A stretch of 64,000 bases of DNA from Norana najaformis (Eukaryota > Annelida > Clitellata > Crassiclitellata > Hormogastridae), in contig OZ029916.1 of assembly GCA_964023275.1 (NCBI GenBank), forward strand, positions 20,802,064 through 20,866,063. The letters run 5' to 3'. Below the pieces are notes generated by a model. That model was given only the letters and a program-made list of their open reading frames with translations, did no database searches and had not been told where the DNA came from. Shown piece after piece: positions 12,501 through 42,850 of the stretch. Both the position numbers and the translations under genes were made by a program. Position 1 is the first letter of the stretch. The number at the start of each line of letters is the position of its first letter.

Positions 12501-15500
12501 TTGAAGCTTCCCAAGTAAGGGACATGAATATCAGAATAAATTACAAAGTTGGCTGTTTCTAATTCAGTTTGAATGTTTTGTAGTTTTTAAGTATATTTAT
12601 ATTGTCGTGATTGTCTTGCCAGTTTTACTTGCCCACTGTATTTTGCTTCTTCCAGAATATATCAAAAGAATGGAATCTCTTTTTGACCAAACTGTCCAAA
12701 CAGCTTAAATTATGAAATGAAAATATTGCTTCCAATTTTAATTTTATTTATTTTGCCAGAGGTTGTTCATTATTATTTTTGTTTTACCTGATGCAGAAAG
12801 GACCTCTGAGGCTTTTGCAAAATGTTCAACCATTATACTAGAATGGCTTTGATATTATTATTATTTTCAAGTTAGTAAATAGATGTTACTGTCTTAGGTT
12901 CAAAGAGCATTACACATGGAACAAGGCAACATCTTGTGTGCATAACATTCTTGGTGGGCAGCGATGGATTGATTATTATGGTGAAGTAATGGTTGTCAAT
13001 CAGACGCTTAACATTACCTGCAAACTGACCTACGTTAAGGTTAGTGGATTGATCTAGACGTTACCTCACATTAAGCTGTTCAGCTCTGGCTAGAGCTATA
13101 ACTGGTATGCCAAAATAGGAGAATAGACGCTTCTCCAGTGCCTGCCAGAAGCTGGAGGAGGAAATAACAATTAACTGAATTTGTTTTTCTATTTGTATAA
13201 GCCTAATTGTACACAGTTAGAGAGTGGATGGACAGTTGGCTTTTCATTTCATTTTCTTCAGGTAAATGCTCAGTTAAGTTAATAGTGTCTGAAAACTGGA
13301 AAGCATAGTCCATTTCAAGTCGAAGCCCATTAGTAAAATCCTCCCTTATGTGAACATTTCTAGTTCATTAAGATCTTGAATACAATCATGCTAGGCTCAG
13401 ACTGAGCTTGCTCTTTGCCTGTTCTTTGCCTGATGTCTTAATTTTGGACTTCATTCTAAAACTTTTTGCATTTCAGTTTATCTCTGTCTTTGTTCACAAT
13501 TTTCCCTTTTTTCTTATTAAAAAAACTGACCAGCTTTCACTTCTGTCTGTGTCCACTTTTTCTCTTCAGTTACAACAATCTCCACTCTCTTATGAAACCA
13601 CTGTGCTCGGTGAGTTATTATTCAAAGCCATTTACAGTACAAGAAAAATGCCAAGGTCCAGCTGATGACTAAAGGTCTGTATGGGGAGATCTGCCGTGAA
13701 GCATAGTGCTCTACACAAATGTGTAGTCTTGTAACGAGCTTCAAGACACCCGTTTTGACGCTGTCGCTCATTTCCTGGTGTTTATCTGAGATTGTTTGAA
13801 TTTTGTCTGTCCTTTCCAGAGCAGTTACTGGTCATCAAAGAAGCACGAAGTATTTGGAATTGTTCAGAATGCAGGTGGTGCAGCTGTTCACCATATCTTC
13901 GGACGATGGAATGAAGGCCTGTACTCCGGCAACTGCCAGTCGGCAAAGTGCATCTGGAGACCAGGTTAGTATTAGAACATGTTTCCAGATCATAGATCCC
14001 TTTGTTCTTCTAAGTCTGAACTTATACAGTGACTCTTGAGCCTTTACAATGTTTACAATGGTCAACTGATTATCTTGGTTCTGGGTTGTTTTACATTCAA
14101 TGCAGTGTTTTATGCCTTTATTCTATCTGTCACAGAAACAACAGCCAACCTGCCAAGATACTGATGTTTATTTCAGTTATATGCAAAAGTAACTACACTT
14201 GTGTCTAGCAGAGTCAAGGATCGGATTCAGGACCCTCCAGTTGTCTCTATTATCATCCCAGTATACTTCAGGGATGTATGAGTTGTAGTCTCCAGCCAGC
14301 CGATCACTGCATTCTGGAGCCCAAGAATGCATGCTACCATTTACTAAAAACGTTGTTGTCACATCTTTATGTGTTTATATGTCTGTGTCCATCATCCCCT
14401 TGCTGCCTTCTCCTACTGCAAGTCCACTTGACACAGCTCAAGAAACATTTCAGCTAGTCCGAGTTATGCCTTTTTAAGGCTGCTGTCCATCCATTACGTA
14501 GTGCTTTTGTGGTGGCCGTATATGTACTGCCTTACAGAGGTTGCCAAGCAAGGCCGTGCAGAAAGGACATATGGTGATAAATAAATGGTCAGCATTGAAT
14601 TAAATAGCATGCTTGCTATGTAATCCAACGATTGCAATTTCAAGCCTTATGAGGAATTACTGTGTAACCACCCTGGACCTATGGATTTGTCTACTGCTGG
14701 CTCATGAGCCGAAGAGAAAGAAATTAGTGCGTGGCTCTGTCCAGTGATGCCTTGTGCATTGCAGTAATGGCACTATAGAAGTCTCCAGATTAGATCAGGT
14801 CAGATCCATTTCCTAGGTGGCCAGTCTTAAACGTTTTGTCTATGGTTGTAAAGCCTGTAAGACTTCTGTTTTCAAATGATTAATTCCAGAATGCAAACTG
14901 GCTTTGGTAAAATAGCCCTGTGGCCTGGGTATTGCCTGGGACACGGGTTTTAACCTCTGTGAAGCCTGGATTCATGTGATGTGAATAGTTCTTTAAACAT
15001 TTCCTGGTTTCTTGTTTAAAGTGTATAAAGTTTATAGTAGTTCCATCATGTTAAAGTCCGTTTTAGAACAAGATTGCTCTCTCCTGTCTTTACAATATTA
15101 CAGTATTTCGAGAATATATATTTTAGTTGGAATTACAAATATGTTTGTTTCAAATCTATTAATTTTTATAGGATGATTTTTCTGTGCCTTTGACAGGAAT
15201 AATGCAGTGACAATGCAGGTTATTTTTGTAAAACTGGGCTCTGACTTGTATGTGTACCTCATGTTACAGGAGCTCTACCTCCGGACTCTGATATCTACTA
15301 CGGCTTTACACGTTTTGCAATTGAGTTGAATGAGATCGACCGTGAACAGGTTCATCTATATCCACCAACTGACTCTCGCTTCCGACCTGATCAAAGGTCA
15401 GGTTTATTTTTAATGCTTTAGTACTGTATTAAGAAGCACATATGCTCAGCTACATCAGTTAGAACTTAGAAGCCTATTATTTCTAATTGTAATCGTAATC

Positions 15501-17209
15501 TCGAAATTTCTACAGTGCCCAGAGAAAGCGAAGCCAGTGGAACCAGCTTATTCACTAGCACTCAGTCAGAACAGAATTGATAGGCAGGTGAGGTTTCAGG
15601 TTAAGACCCAAGGTCAGACAGTCAGGTGGCTACATTAGATGGTGCTTAGAGTTGGAGCAGTGATAGAAATAATGGGAAGAGGAGGAATAAGAATAGGATT
15701 TGTGGAAGAGTAGTGTTTTCAGTTTTGAATGAAAGACCTGTGAAGAGATTGAAAGTGATGCCATGTTGGTGAGTTCAAAATGAACCTTTGCTTTAGAAGT
15801 CATAATTGTTACATACCTCTTAATATGTGTAGGTCTTTTGACCTTTATTATACTGTATGTGTTTGAAGTTATATTTATGTTGTTGTTTTTGTAGGATGTT
15901 GGAAGAGGGAAAGCTGTTAGAAGCTGATCAGGAGAAACAACGTGTTGAACAGCTTCAGCGGGAACAGCGCAAGAAGCGGGAAGAGGAGCAGACCCCATAT
16001 TCACCCCGATGGTTCATGTATGTTTGCCATGTCTTACTTGATCTCAGTAACCTCACATGCTATTTTCTTAATTTCTTATTTTAATTTAATTTCTAATTAA
16101 TCGAGTGTTCATATAGTGCTTCTGATCAGGAGTGCTTCTGAGCCACAACTTGTTAAGATAAATGGAAATTGTGTGAGAAAATTCCACAATATACTAGAAA
16201 TTCTGTTTTGGTCAAATGCAAGTTGTCAGAATCTCTCCCTTGTTGGTCATGTGAGGAAATGCTATTAAGGGTCATCCGTTAAGGACATCTGCAACATTTC
16301 CTACTTTGGGCCCCTGTCTTCCCCTTGCCTGCATTTGGCTTTTCCCTCCGCATATCTTTGCATAAATCCACACTCCAGCTGAATAGTAAGGCCTAAATTA
16401 GGTTATTCTGTTGATCTTTCAGGGTTAACTGTACTATAGGGTGGGGTTCTAGATACGCCATATGCAGCAAAGGGACTCTAATTAGATCCAGTGCAATATA
16501 GACTTTCTGCTTTCTAACCGAAGTTGGTGTTCAAGGCACAGGCTGTACTGAAATAACTGTATGTAGCAAACTTAGGTGCAGGTATCCACATTGGGCATAA
16601 CCGATACAGTTGTCTGTGATCCCTCCCTCCCTCCTTCCTTCCCTCTGTGGACATACTTAATGGATGACTTCTGAGTAAACCTGTTCACTGTGTAGTGCAC
16701 TTTACTACTAAGAGCTCAGCAATACCACTTGCCTCATTAAAGTTCATGGAAAATATTTTAAAGCTTAATATGTGTTTGATATGTATTGTAATGAAAGGCA
16801 GATGATTCTATGACCTTTCTAATTTATAGTTAAATCCTTGAGTCTGCTGTTCACTTGAAAATAATTGTATGTCAATTATATTACTGCACATCACAAACTA
16901 CTTTCGCTTAATTACTTCGTTTATAGGCCATCTGCAAAAGCTGCAATAATAGTTTATCAGTGTTGCATGTTGAAACTCGTTTCATATCTTATTGTTTCTG
17001 TTTTGTTTAATAGAGCACTCGTATAACAGTCTCTTTTGGCAGATATTTATTCGTTAGGTCAAACGTTTATCAATTATTTTATTTTGTTTCTCTAATTATC
17101 CAGAAAGCAAGAAGTGGACGGCAGTGAGAGCTTTGTCTACAATGGAAAATACTGGGAAATGCGTAAAGATCCTGGTTTCACCAAACTCCAGTTGCCAAGG
17201 CTCTGGTAG
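3556..17209 (+). CDS. OSBPL3/6/7: Oxysterol-binding protein-related protein, ORP3/6/7 subfamily (3' part, 16 exons)
   Basis: Exons by splice sites and phase: 3556-3663, 6032-6188, 6682-6824, 7356-7475, 7804-7902, 9256-9313, 10031-10206, 10752-10826, 11367-11504, 12109-12172, 12436-12514, 12898-13039, 13820-13964, 15270-15396, 15895-16017, 17104-17209. The sum is 1860 bp, 619 codons plus TAG, with no frame conflict. ORPs are lipid transfer proteins at ER contact sites; the ORD exchanges sterols or phosphoinositides. Visible landmarks: coiled segment ([25 protein letters not shown]), FFAT-like EFYDAPE, acidic stretch, ORD opening [18 protein letters not shown], the ORP signature [40 protein letters not shown], and C-terminus RKDPGF..RLW. 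The order and spacing match ORP3/6/7 rather than OSBP or ORP1/2. The N-terminal PH domain must lie upstream, so the gene is partial here. The first exon is the least certain part. Confidence 0.93.
6032..6188 (+). CDS. OSBPL3/6/7: ORP linker exon (157 bp, hidden among short ORFs)
   Basis: The acceptor is TTCTTAG after a T-rich tract and the donor is a GT at 6189. The translation contains SSSNPNLS and ends [11 protein letters not shown] plus one base. Joined to the exon at 6682 it reads [16 protein letters not shown], which aligns without gaps to the ORP6 segment around its SSNPNL motif and the helix that follows. Incoming phase 0 and outgoing phase 1 fit both neighbours. Confidence 0.82.
7804..7902 (+). 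CDS. OSBPL3/6/7: ORP exon carrying the FFAT-like VAP-binding motif
   Basis: This 99-bp exon (33 codons, phase 0-0) contains [11 protein letters not shown] preceded by serine and aspartate residues. It matches the FFAT core EFFDAxE of ORP3/6/7, which binds ER VAP proteins, with F to Y at the third position. The following exon (9256-9313) continues the acidic stretch. Confidence 0.85.
8427..8531. mobile_element. Degenerate hAT-like MITE in an ORP intron
   Basis: The left end CAGTGGCGTACATGG and right end GGTACCCCTTCCACTG form imperfect inverted termini of the CAGTGGCGTA type. No matching 8-bp target duplication is visible, so the assignment rests on the ends alone. Confidence 0.4.
8630..9175. 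repeat. Three diverged tandem repeats of about 200 bp in an ORP intron
   Basis: AGTCACACAAACATGTA recurs at about 8785 and 8990. TGGCTTCTGGGGATC at about 8845 matches TGGCTTCCGGAGCTC at about 9050. TTATGACGCTCCC occurs near 8678 and 9088. The spacing is about 200-210 bp for the first two pairs. The units have diverged. Confidence 0.6.
11367..12172 (+). CDS. OSBPL3/6/7: ORP ORD signature exons (11367-11504 and 12109-12172)
   Basis: The two exons join in phase 0 to give [16 protein letters not shown], then [17 protein letters not shown], the family signature. The paired histidines are the residues that bind phosphoinositide headgroups in ORPs. Reading on past 12172 would give a 60-residue open frame, but that is intron read-through. 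The real junction is G at 12172 to AC at 12436, restoring [14 protein letters not shown]. Confidence 0.92.
14177..14362 (-). other. Unassigned 61-codon antisense open frame in an ORP intron
   Basis: The frame has protein-like composition ([32 protein letters not shown]) and is not low-complexity. No start context or splice structure supports a gene. It may be an old transposon remnant or repeat. Confidence 0.2.
15483..15760 (-). repeat. LINE 3'-end copy (shared family, copy 2)
   Basis: It lies in the ORP intron between 15396 and 15895. It begins TTGTAATCGTAATCTCGAAA and continues with ATTTCTACAGTGCCC. The minus frame still reads [14 protein letters not shown], the C-terminal end of an L2/CR1-type ORF. 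Confidence 0.75.
16280..16620 (+). repeat. Dispersed repeat B, copy 1 (ORP intron)
   Basis: It shares AAGGCCTAAATTAG and GTTAACTGT with 19035-19370, and GGGACTCTAATTAG, AGTGCAATA and an ACAGGCTGTAC-type end with the inverted copy at 42590-42850. The unit is about 300 bp. No ORF or clear termini were seen. Confidence 0.6.
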
Positions 17210-19034
17210 GCAACGTAAAGCATCAGAGGACAGTATGCTGGTTGAAAATGTTATGCATTATAGTATGAATCAAACTGAAAGTCATTCCATTACTGATGCT
17301 GTAATCAGCTGTGGTTTCTTTGGTGTTAACTTAACTGTTCCTTCTGAGAATTCCTTTGTTCTATCAAGAGGCTGCATTTGGTTCCCAATGTGCCATCGAC
17401 AGAATGTTTTAATCATCATCAGGATCATTTTCTCTTCCAGGTGTAGTTCACAACATGTTCCATGGCTTTCAACAATGTTGCTTTTCTACAAATATCAAAG
17501 TTTCTTTACAAGTAAACCTTCAGGTAAACAGTGGTTGAAGAGTGATATTGACATAAACTATTTTGCTTTCAACTTAACTTCTTGTGCCAACAAAATCTGA
17601 TTTTTGGCTAATTTTAATTAAGTGAGCAACCTAGCAGTTGGTTAAAACCGATATTGAGCATCTTTGAAACTCAGCATCAGATGAATGTCAAGTTCTGGAC
17701 CAGTGTTAAACCAGTGAAATCTTACATGTATACCGGTAGTTATATGGACTCGGTTGTAGAAATTAGAACATATTTCGATACATAAGGATATTGTAATGTA
17801 ATTATTTAATGATGCTTCAGCCAGCTAAGCTTTGAGCCATTTTTGATGGCTAAGACCTTCTGACATTTTCTAGTCTGATGCTTCATAGTTTGCATTCTAG
17901 CTTCATCATTTAGCCTCCTTTTTGCCCAGAGTTTCAAGACATTTGTCTATGAGCTTAATCAAAGAATCAAGCAAGCGTTTCTGGCATAGTCTTTTCTATG
18001 CATGTCTTGAAAAGCATGCACTTTTGAATTTCATGACATGACTTAACTTTGAGAATGCTTGAATTGTTTTTTCCTGAAATATCTTTTGACAAATCTCAGT
18101 GATGGCATACTTTTTTAAACTGTGACATTTTAGTTCATAATCTATTACGTGTTAGGAGCTTACAGTACATTATAGATTATAAAACATGCTTAGCATTTAA
18201 CTTGGTTGAAACTGAAAATATACCTGCATTGGCAGTATGATTTACACCCTCCTCGTTCTCCTAGTCTTCCTCTCCTTTATCATATATGCTTTCTTCTACT
18301 TTCTTGTGTTCTTTCATTGTCTTTGTCTTCTTTCTAGCCCTTTTTTCTTTAATTTCTCCTCTTCCTATTTCTTTCTATTCCTTTTTGAGTATTCATATCA
18401 TATCAGAAACAACACTACTTAGAAACAGCACAATTTTAAAGTTTTAAGGTTTCAGGAATCTTTATGATCTCAAAGAACATTATAGTTTTCTTAACATTTC
18501 AGCTGGATCAAAAGTGTGTTAGCAGCTGTAAACTTAGTTCCATAGCAAATGTTATTTAAAAATATTTAAATGATATTACTTATAAAGAATTTTGTATATG
18601 TAAAGCATTTGAATTTTGAAGCAATTTTTTGCTTGTTCGTTTTTACTTTATCCCTTTGACTACTTTACATAATTTAAATTACAGAATCTGAAGTTCATAA
18701 TTTGTCTGATTTATGAAGAATCTTTTCCTCCTGTATCATTTTTTGCATAGACTTTTCTAAATATTTGAGATAACAAGATTGTCTTACCTCAGATAGTGAA
18801 AGGCCACTCTCAATTATCAAATTTATTTGTTTTGTTTTTATTTTGTCTTGCACCAACTTCATGCCTCTTTCATTATCATCATCATCTTCATCTAATTATC
18901 ATCATCTTCTTCATCTAATTATCATCATCTTCTTCATCTAATTTTCATCATCAGCTCTGATGTCATCCATTTGGCAATGATGAGCTCAAATGACTGATAT
19001 CATTTACTTCAGTTTGCGGTGGTCCACAAACAAT

Positions 19035-19370
19035 ATCCACAAAACATTACCTATTTTGAACCTCTCCTTCCCCTTGTCCGCAGTTGACATTACCCTCCCC
19101 ATACCTCCTTCCAGAAGTTTGCCTTCTATTGAAGTACTAAGGCCTAAATTAGAATACCCATTTCATCGTGCAGCGTTAACTGTGCTACCGGTAGGGTACC
19201 TATATTCTGCCATGTCCAACAAAGGGACTTGTTGGCACCAATTTCGTATCAACTGTCTGCTGTCTGACTGAATTTGATTAACACAGGGTATACTAAAATG
19301 CCTGTGTACCAAATTAGACGTGGACGTCTGCATTGCAAAGTACTCCCCTCTCCTTGTGCGCATTTGGGTC
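19035..19370 (+). repeat. Dispersed repeat B, copy 2 (ORP 3' UTR)
   Basis: It is collinear with copy 1: CTTCCCCTTGTCCGC, AAGGCCTAAATTAG, GTTAACTGTGCTACC and AACAAAGGGACT. Confidence 0.6.
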
Positions 19371-19694
19371 ACCCCTCACCCCCCTCTTTACAGACGTCCT
19401 TTATTGATGACCCCTCTGTTTTCTTCCGTATCCTTGGTCTTCTGTCAGGTCCATTGCTAACTCGTCTGGTTAATGCTTCCTTAAAGCAGCTCAGCATAAT
19501 TTGCTGTTCTGGTCTACCACCGAAAAGTTTGGTATTTGCCAATTTGTTTGACGTCGTTTCACTTGAGAACATTTGAATAGTTGACAGAAAAGACTGAGAA
19601 GTATCTGTGACATGTTAATATGATGTGTAGTTGTTTACAATGCAGGTAATATATATGTCTTTTTGCAGCTGTTGCCTTGTCAGGTTTTGCAAAG

Positions 19695-19897
19695 AATAAA
19701 TCACTGATCTTCACAGAAATTCTTGTAGGCTTATTTTTTGCAGTTCGTCAATTTTTTCAGTGTTTAGGAATGAGTTTTTGTTTTTACTTTGTATAAATTG
19801 TAAAAATGACGTTTGTTCATTAAATTTTCATCCACATAGTCGCAATCATTGTAAACTCGTTAGTTATGCGTCCTGTTGACAAATTTAAGCCAATAAA
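19695..19897 (+). promoter_or_regulatory. Candidate poly(A) signals for the ORP transcript
   Basis: AATAAA occurs at 19695-19700 and 19892-19897, about 2.5-2.7 kb after the ORP stop codon and before the converging receptor gene. The 3' UTR would include repeat copies (19035-19370). Which site is used cannot be told from sequence. Confidence 0.35.
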
Positions 19898-20971
19898 TTA
19901 GTGACCTACTCAGGTAACTGGTCTGCATAAATGCACGAGTATATTTTAATTCTTAATGTTTTATGTGCAAACTGTAACAGTGCTTGGGCAATACTCGATT
20001 ACAATTTCCCTCTTATAAACTTTAGGTTCAAAATCTTGCCTTATAACTTCAATAGATAACAATCAATATATATTGTCAGACCATCTTAATATTCAGAAAA
20101 GTCTGTCCACCGAAGCAGAGGCAGCCATATAAGCAACTGAAACAGGTAAGTTGAGACCAAAAAGAAACAAGACACTGAACAGAATGAACAGGTGCAGTAA
20201 GAGAGTTCCAAACTTAGGTTCACCAATCGAATAAGCTAGTTGACCAACAACAGTTCTAGTTTTTGGCACAGCCAGAGAAAGGCAATCAGATGACTTGGTT
20301 GAATAATTATAAGTCTGGGAATGATAACTGATTTTAAGTACGCCTACTTTGGTTGGCCAGAGTTCAAAGATTTATAAACTGTTAGCCCCAAATTGAAACA
20401 CATCCTTTGCTGAACAGGAAGCCAATGCACAGATTTAAGTAAAGGGGTCATATGCTCATATGACTGACGTATCAGCTAAAACTCTAGCCAAAGAGTGCTG
20501 AAGTCTGGACTCAAGTTTCTGTAAGTTTGACTTTTGTGAGACAGATATGCCGGTTGATTGGTTTAAAGGATCTTGCAGTTAGCTGAACTATCTGCCTTTT
20601 CTGAAATCTGATTGCAGATTCAGCATTAGACTGCACAACTTGAGGTAGCGCAATATCTGCTGTGCCACTGCCTTCTCAATAACCTTTGATAAAAACATGA
20701 TGCTAGAGATGAGCACTTAGAATAATAACGTTTAGATTTTAAATAACTTGTATTTTCTTTCGCCTTGAAGAATTGAAATTAATATAACTACTATCCGGTG
20801 CAGCACACTGATATCCGGTCGGATACCGACAGTCTACGTAGCCAATATGTGACCGGTTTCCAACGGCTAAAACCAGATTTTGTTTCATCCATAACAATGT
20901 ATGTTATGCATAAGCTGGTTTCTCGACTTAGGTTTTCGGGCGCTGAAGAATTACAGAGCTCACGAATACGA

Positions 20972-39066
<18,095 letters not shown>

Positions 39067-39632
39067 TCGTTTCTACGTTACCAATGCCATTAGCTCACTT
39101 CCATTAGGCGATGAAAGGTGGCAGTAACACACGGGCACGGGCATAGACAGGGAGACAAACAGACAAGAACACATGCAGGCATACACACTCCGCCTCCCGC
39201 TTCCACTGAAACCTTTTCCGCATACGACTATATCACTTCGCGCGTAAAGGTAAGTCTCCGCTCATAGCATGTTAAAAAATCACACCGAGTGGAATAAGAA
39301 ATGGCGTCTTTTGACATTTGCGGCATGTCCTGTATACCTGTACCACTGGTCGATAAGCCAGCACCAGCGAACCTTATTGCTATATATGACTTCATACGAT
39401 GCAACTGTCTATTTCCAGCTCCTACGTCTGTTTTTCTATCGTTCTGGATTAATTCGATCCACGAGGCCTGCGTGAGTATGTACGTGTGTGTGGGTGTGCG
39501 TGTGTGCGTGTGTGCGTATCTGAGTGCGTGCTTGCGTAAATACTAGGCCCGAATAGTGTGGCGCCCCCAGCGACTGACGATAATAACCTGGCTGGCATCA
39601 CGTCATTCTTTGCCGGGCTCCACCGTGTAGGC

Positions 39633-39785
39633 CTGATGCTGCTGCTGCTGCTGCTGCTGCAGCTGCTGCCAGGGGCTGCTGCTGTTTTAGGACCAGGGAT
39701 GGTAGCGAAGCCTAATGATGACTGTGGAGCAACTGATGATGACGACGAGGAGAACGAGGAGCAGAAGGCGTCGTCTGAAGCATGA
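39633..39785 (+). other. Signal-peptide-like open frame from a CTG repeat (doubtful)
   Basis: From ATG 39633 the frame reads MLLLLLLLQLLPGAAAVLG and then an acidic stretch to a TGA. It begins in (CTG)7 and is probably a repeat artefact. It is noted because it lies back-to-back with the candidate signal exon at 39066, 0.57 kb away. Confidence 0.15.
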
Positions 39786-40290
39786 AAGGAGGAGAAAAGG
39801 AAGAGAAGGAGGAGGAGGAGGAGAAGGAAGAAGAAGAAGAGGAATAGGAGGAGGAGGAGGAAGAGGAGTGAGAGGAAGAGAGCGCATAGAAGGGTGCGGA
39901 AGAAGAGAGAGAGATTGCGACGATGAAACAACTCGTTGAGAACTCCGGTCAATAAGTGCAGCTGTAGCTTTTATGGAAATCTGCTCTACTTCAATAAGAA
40001 TGAATGAATGAAGGAAGAAAGCAAGCAAGCAAGGAAGGAAGGAAGAAAAAAGGAAGGAAGGAAGCAAGCAAGCAAGCAAGGAAGCAAGAAAAAAGTAAGG
40101 AAGGAAGGAAGCAAGAAAAGAAGCGAGGAAGGAAGGAAGAAAAAAGGAAGGAAGGAAACAAGAAAGGAAGCAAGAAAAGAAGCAAGAAAGGAAGCAAGGA
40201 AGCAAAAAAGGAAGGAAGGAAGGAAGGAAGAAAGGGAGGAAGGAAGGAAGCAAGAAAGTAAGGAAGGAAGGAAGGAAGGAAGGAAGAATA
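39783..40290. repeat. Purine-rich (GGA)n and (GGAA)n tract
   Basis: (GAG/GGA)-rich DNA at 39783-39870 is followed by imperfect (GGAA)n with AAGCAAGC interruptions at 40005-40287. All long frames here are low-complexity artefacts. Confidence 0.93.
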
Positions 40291-40779
40291 CATGAATGGA
40301 TTGATGATTGGGTATATCGATAGATAGATTTATCGATCCATTGAACATTGTGTCATTCTAATGCTTCTGGATCGATAGCTGCATTATTTAATCCAGTTGA
40401 GTAGGCCAATATAATAAATCATGCATCATAAGTGTGGCAGGAACTTATCGATGAGTTAGTTGATCGATGGATTAATCGATGTATTGATCAGTGAACTGAA
40501 ATTGCTGAAGAATAAATATCGAAGACAATCCTCTTCATTTTATCGTATCCAGCCACAGTTGGTCACGTGTGTCCGTCCTCCAAACCATATCTTAACATTC
40601 TCGCATATCGAATTTAGTAGGCCTATTTTAGTTATACCACCAGGCTTGTGTGGGGTGGCATGAGAGGGAGGAGGACTAGTACGTATGTAACCCACTATCC
40701 TAATACTGCGATTCGATCGCTAACTCTTTTTAAATGACGCCAGAGAGCCGCATCGAACTGTAGCTGCAATCTGTTTCAT

Positions 40780-42450
40780 GTGTCACCAACTCTTTTGGCA
40801 AAAATATTTCTCGCATCCAGTCTAAATCTTAAGAAGCCTCTGCTGAGTACCTCTGCACGGTCCATGGTCCACTGAGAAGAACTTATCTGTGTCCACGTGA
40901 TCAGAGCATTTCAAAATTTGAAGGTTTCGACAACGTCACTTCTCATCTTCCGATCATTCTTATATGTATTCTTTCGAGTCTCTGTTCCTTGAGTCTCTCC
41001 TCGTACGGCATGAATCCACCACATCCCTCGATCATCCTTACTGCTCTTCTCTGCACTCGTTCAACTAACCGAATGTCCTTCAGCAGATGTGGCCTCCAGG
41101 CTTGAACGCAATACTCCAAATGTGGATGAACAAGCGCCTTGTACACTATACAGTCTCAATATGACTTCCCTGCCCCTTGTGCAAATAGTACGTTTAATCA
41201 TTCCCAGCATCTCTGTTTGTCTCTTTCAGGCGGCTGCACATTGCAATCCATCTTTAAGGTTGTTGACCACAAGCACACCCAGATCTTTTCCTCTTCTGCC
41301 ACAGAGAAAGGTTTTCTGTTCATCATTTACCTAGGCTTAGGATTATTGCATCCCACGTGCATCACTTCACATTTATCGTTGTTAAGCATCATCTGCTACT
41401 CTTCTATCCACGTGAGCAGGTTACATAGATCTTTCTGCACGCCGACCACATCAACCAGAAGCAGAGGCAGAAGTAAGGAAGAAGCTTTCTATATAGCTTT
41501 GTATCGTCTGCAAACATCAGAATTTGCCTTTGAACACTTTGGTCAACCTTGTTTACAAAAATTGTAAACAGCTGAGGACGCAAATTCACGCAATACAAAC
41601 CCTAGCGGGACACCACTGAACACAACTGTCTAGCTCGATGCTAGTCCTTGGATCACAACTCTCTGCCTTCTTCCACTGAACTAATTTTTGATCCATTTCA
41701 AATAGCTTCTTCGAACCGTGAACTTTGATCTTTCTGAGCAAACGTTGGTTTGGAACTTTATCAAAGGCCTTCTGAAAATTGTAACAGATATTAACAGAAT
41801 ATCCAGCATCCACATATTCTATTACCTCATCAACACAAATTAGGAGGTTAGTCAGACATGACTTGCCTTCAGTAAAACCGTGTTGAGGTTCTTTTAGCAG
41901 GCCATGCCTGGCAAGATGCTCTACCATTTCATCTCCCAGGAACAACTCCATTACCGCTCAAATTTGAACTGCTAAGTTCACTAGTTGACAATTACCTCAG
42001 TTATCATGGATTGAAGCTCATCCTCTACACTACAAGAGAATTTTGTAGAACATTCGTTCTGTCCTGTGTAAACCGCCACGAAATATTTGTTCAAAATGTC
42101 ATCATCTCTGAGTGTTCCACCGTTTTCTTCTTGTAATAGTTCTCAACTTGGCTTTGCTCTTGGATCGCGCATATGCATAAAAAGATTTGGAGACAAATTT
42201 TATGTTGCTTGCCAATTTCTATTCAAATTTTCTTTAAGCCTGCATGATCATCTTAACAGTGCAGTTAGCACATTTCATATAAGCTTCCACTGACTCGCCA
42301 CACGAGAGACTCCAGATATTTCCTATACAGGTGATATTTCCCTTTGATAAGCCTTTTCACCATTCTTGTCATTCACACAGATTTCCAGATTTTCTTATAG
42401 CTTATTGTAGCTGGCACAAATTTATCTATTGCATCTTACCTCTTAAATGT
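40780..42450 (-). mobile_element. CR1-like LINE, RT part, multiply broken
   Basis: Reading leftwards: YARSKSKAKLRTITRR and ILNKYFVAVYT (pre-RT), ILFRT-type fingers lost, PQHGFTEGKSCLTNLLI, FQKAFDKVPNQRLLRKIKVHG, then after frameshifts ILMFADDTKLYRK, and ALVHPHLEYCVQAWRPHLLK, RVQRRAVRMIEG and MPYEERLKEQRLERI. These are hallmarks of CR1-type RTs. It is intergenic. Confidence 0.85.
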
Positions 42451-42589
42451 GCCCACATAATCGCCACTGGCAATCCGTTGTTATCAATTTGATATAAGAC
42501 AAATCTTGGGAAGTGGCGCTGGTGGCAAGACAGATAGAGGTTTGAGTTTAAATAAAAATCCAAATATAAACAGGACTGAATTTGCCTAA

Positions 42590-42850
42590 TCAGCTATTTT
42601 GGTACAGGCTGTGCCGTAAACACCAACAGTAGACAGCCTGTATTGCACTAGAACTAATTAGAGTCCCTCTTCTAGACGCGGCAGTATCAAAGTACCCCAC
42701 CCCGTAGCACGTTTAGCCGCGGAAGATCAACAGACTAGCCTAATCTAAGCCTTAGTTATCAGTTGGAATGCGGACGTCCTCAACGGAGGGTGGGGATGGT
42801 AATGCTAAATGTGGACAGATGCGGACAACGGAGCAGGAAGGGATCCAATG
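42590..42850 (-). repeat. Dispersed repeat B, copy 3 (inverted)
   Basis: Read on the minus strand it gives CCCACCCTCCGTTGAGG, then AGGGACTCTAATTAG, AGTGCAATACAGGCTG and ending GCACAGCCTGTACC, in the same order as the other two copies. Confidence 0.6.

Larger units (their letters stand above)
17210..20971. other. ORP 3' UTR and intergenic stretch between convergent genes
   Basis: No further coding exon was found. The stretch holds pyrimidine-rich sequence near 18240-18400, a 23-bp imperfect repeat at about 18873-18955, a dispersed-repeat copy at 19035-19370 and the poly(A) candidates. The rest looks like unique AT-rich DNA. Confidence 0.5.

Noticed and set aside
17124..17600. 158-codon plus frame overlapping the last ORP exon
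   Set aside because: It is out of frame with the ORP C-terminus (MRKDPGF...RLW stop) and has no family features.
39449..40348. Long Leu/Phe/Ser-rich and Lys/Glu-rich frames
   Set aside because: Caused by (GGA)n and (GGAA)n tracts; overlapping frames on both strands have the same low complexity.
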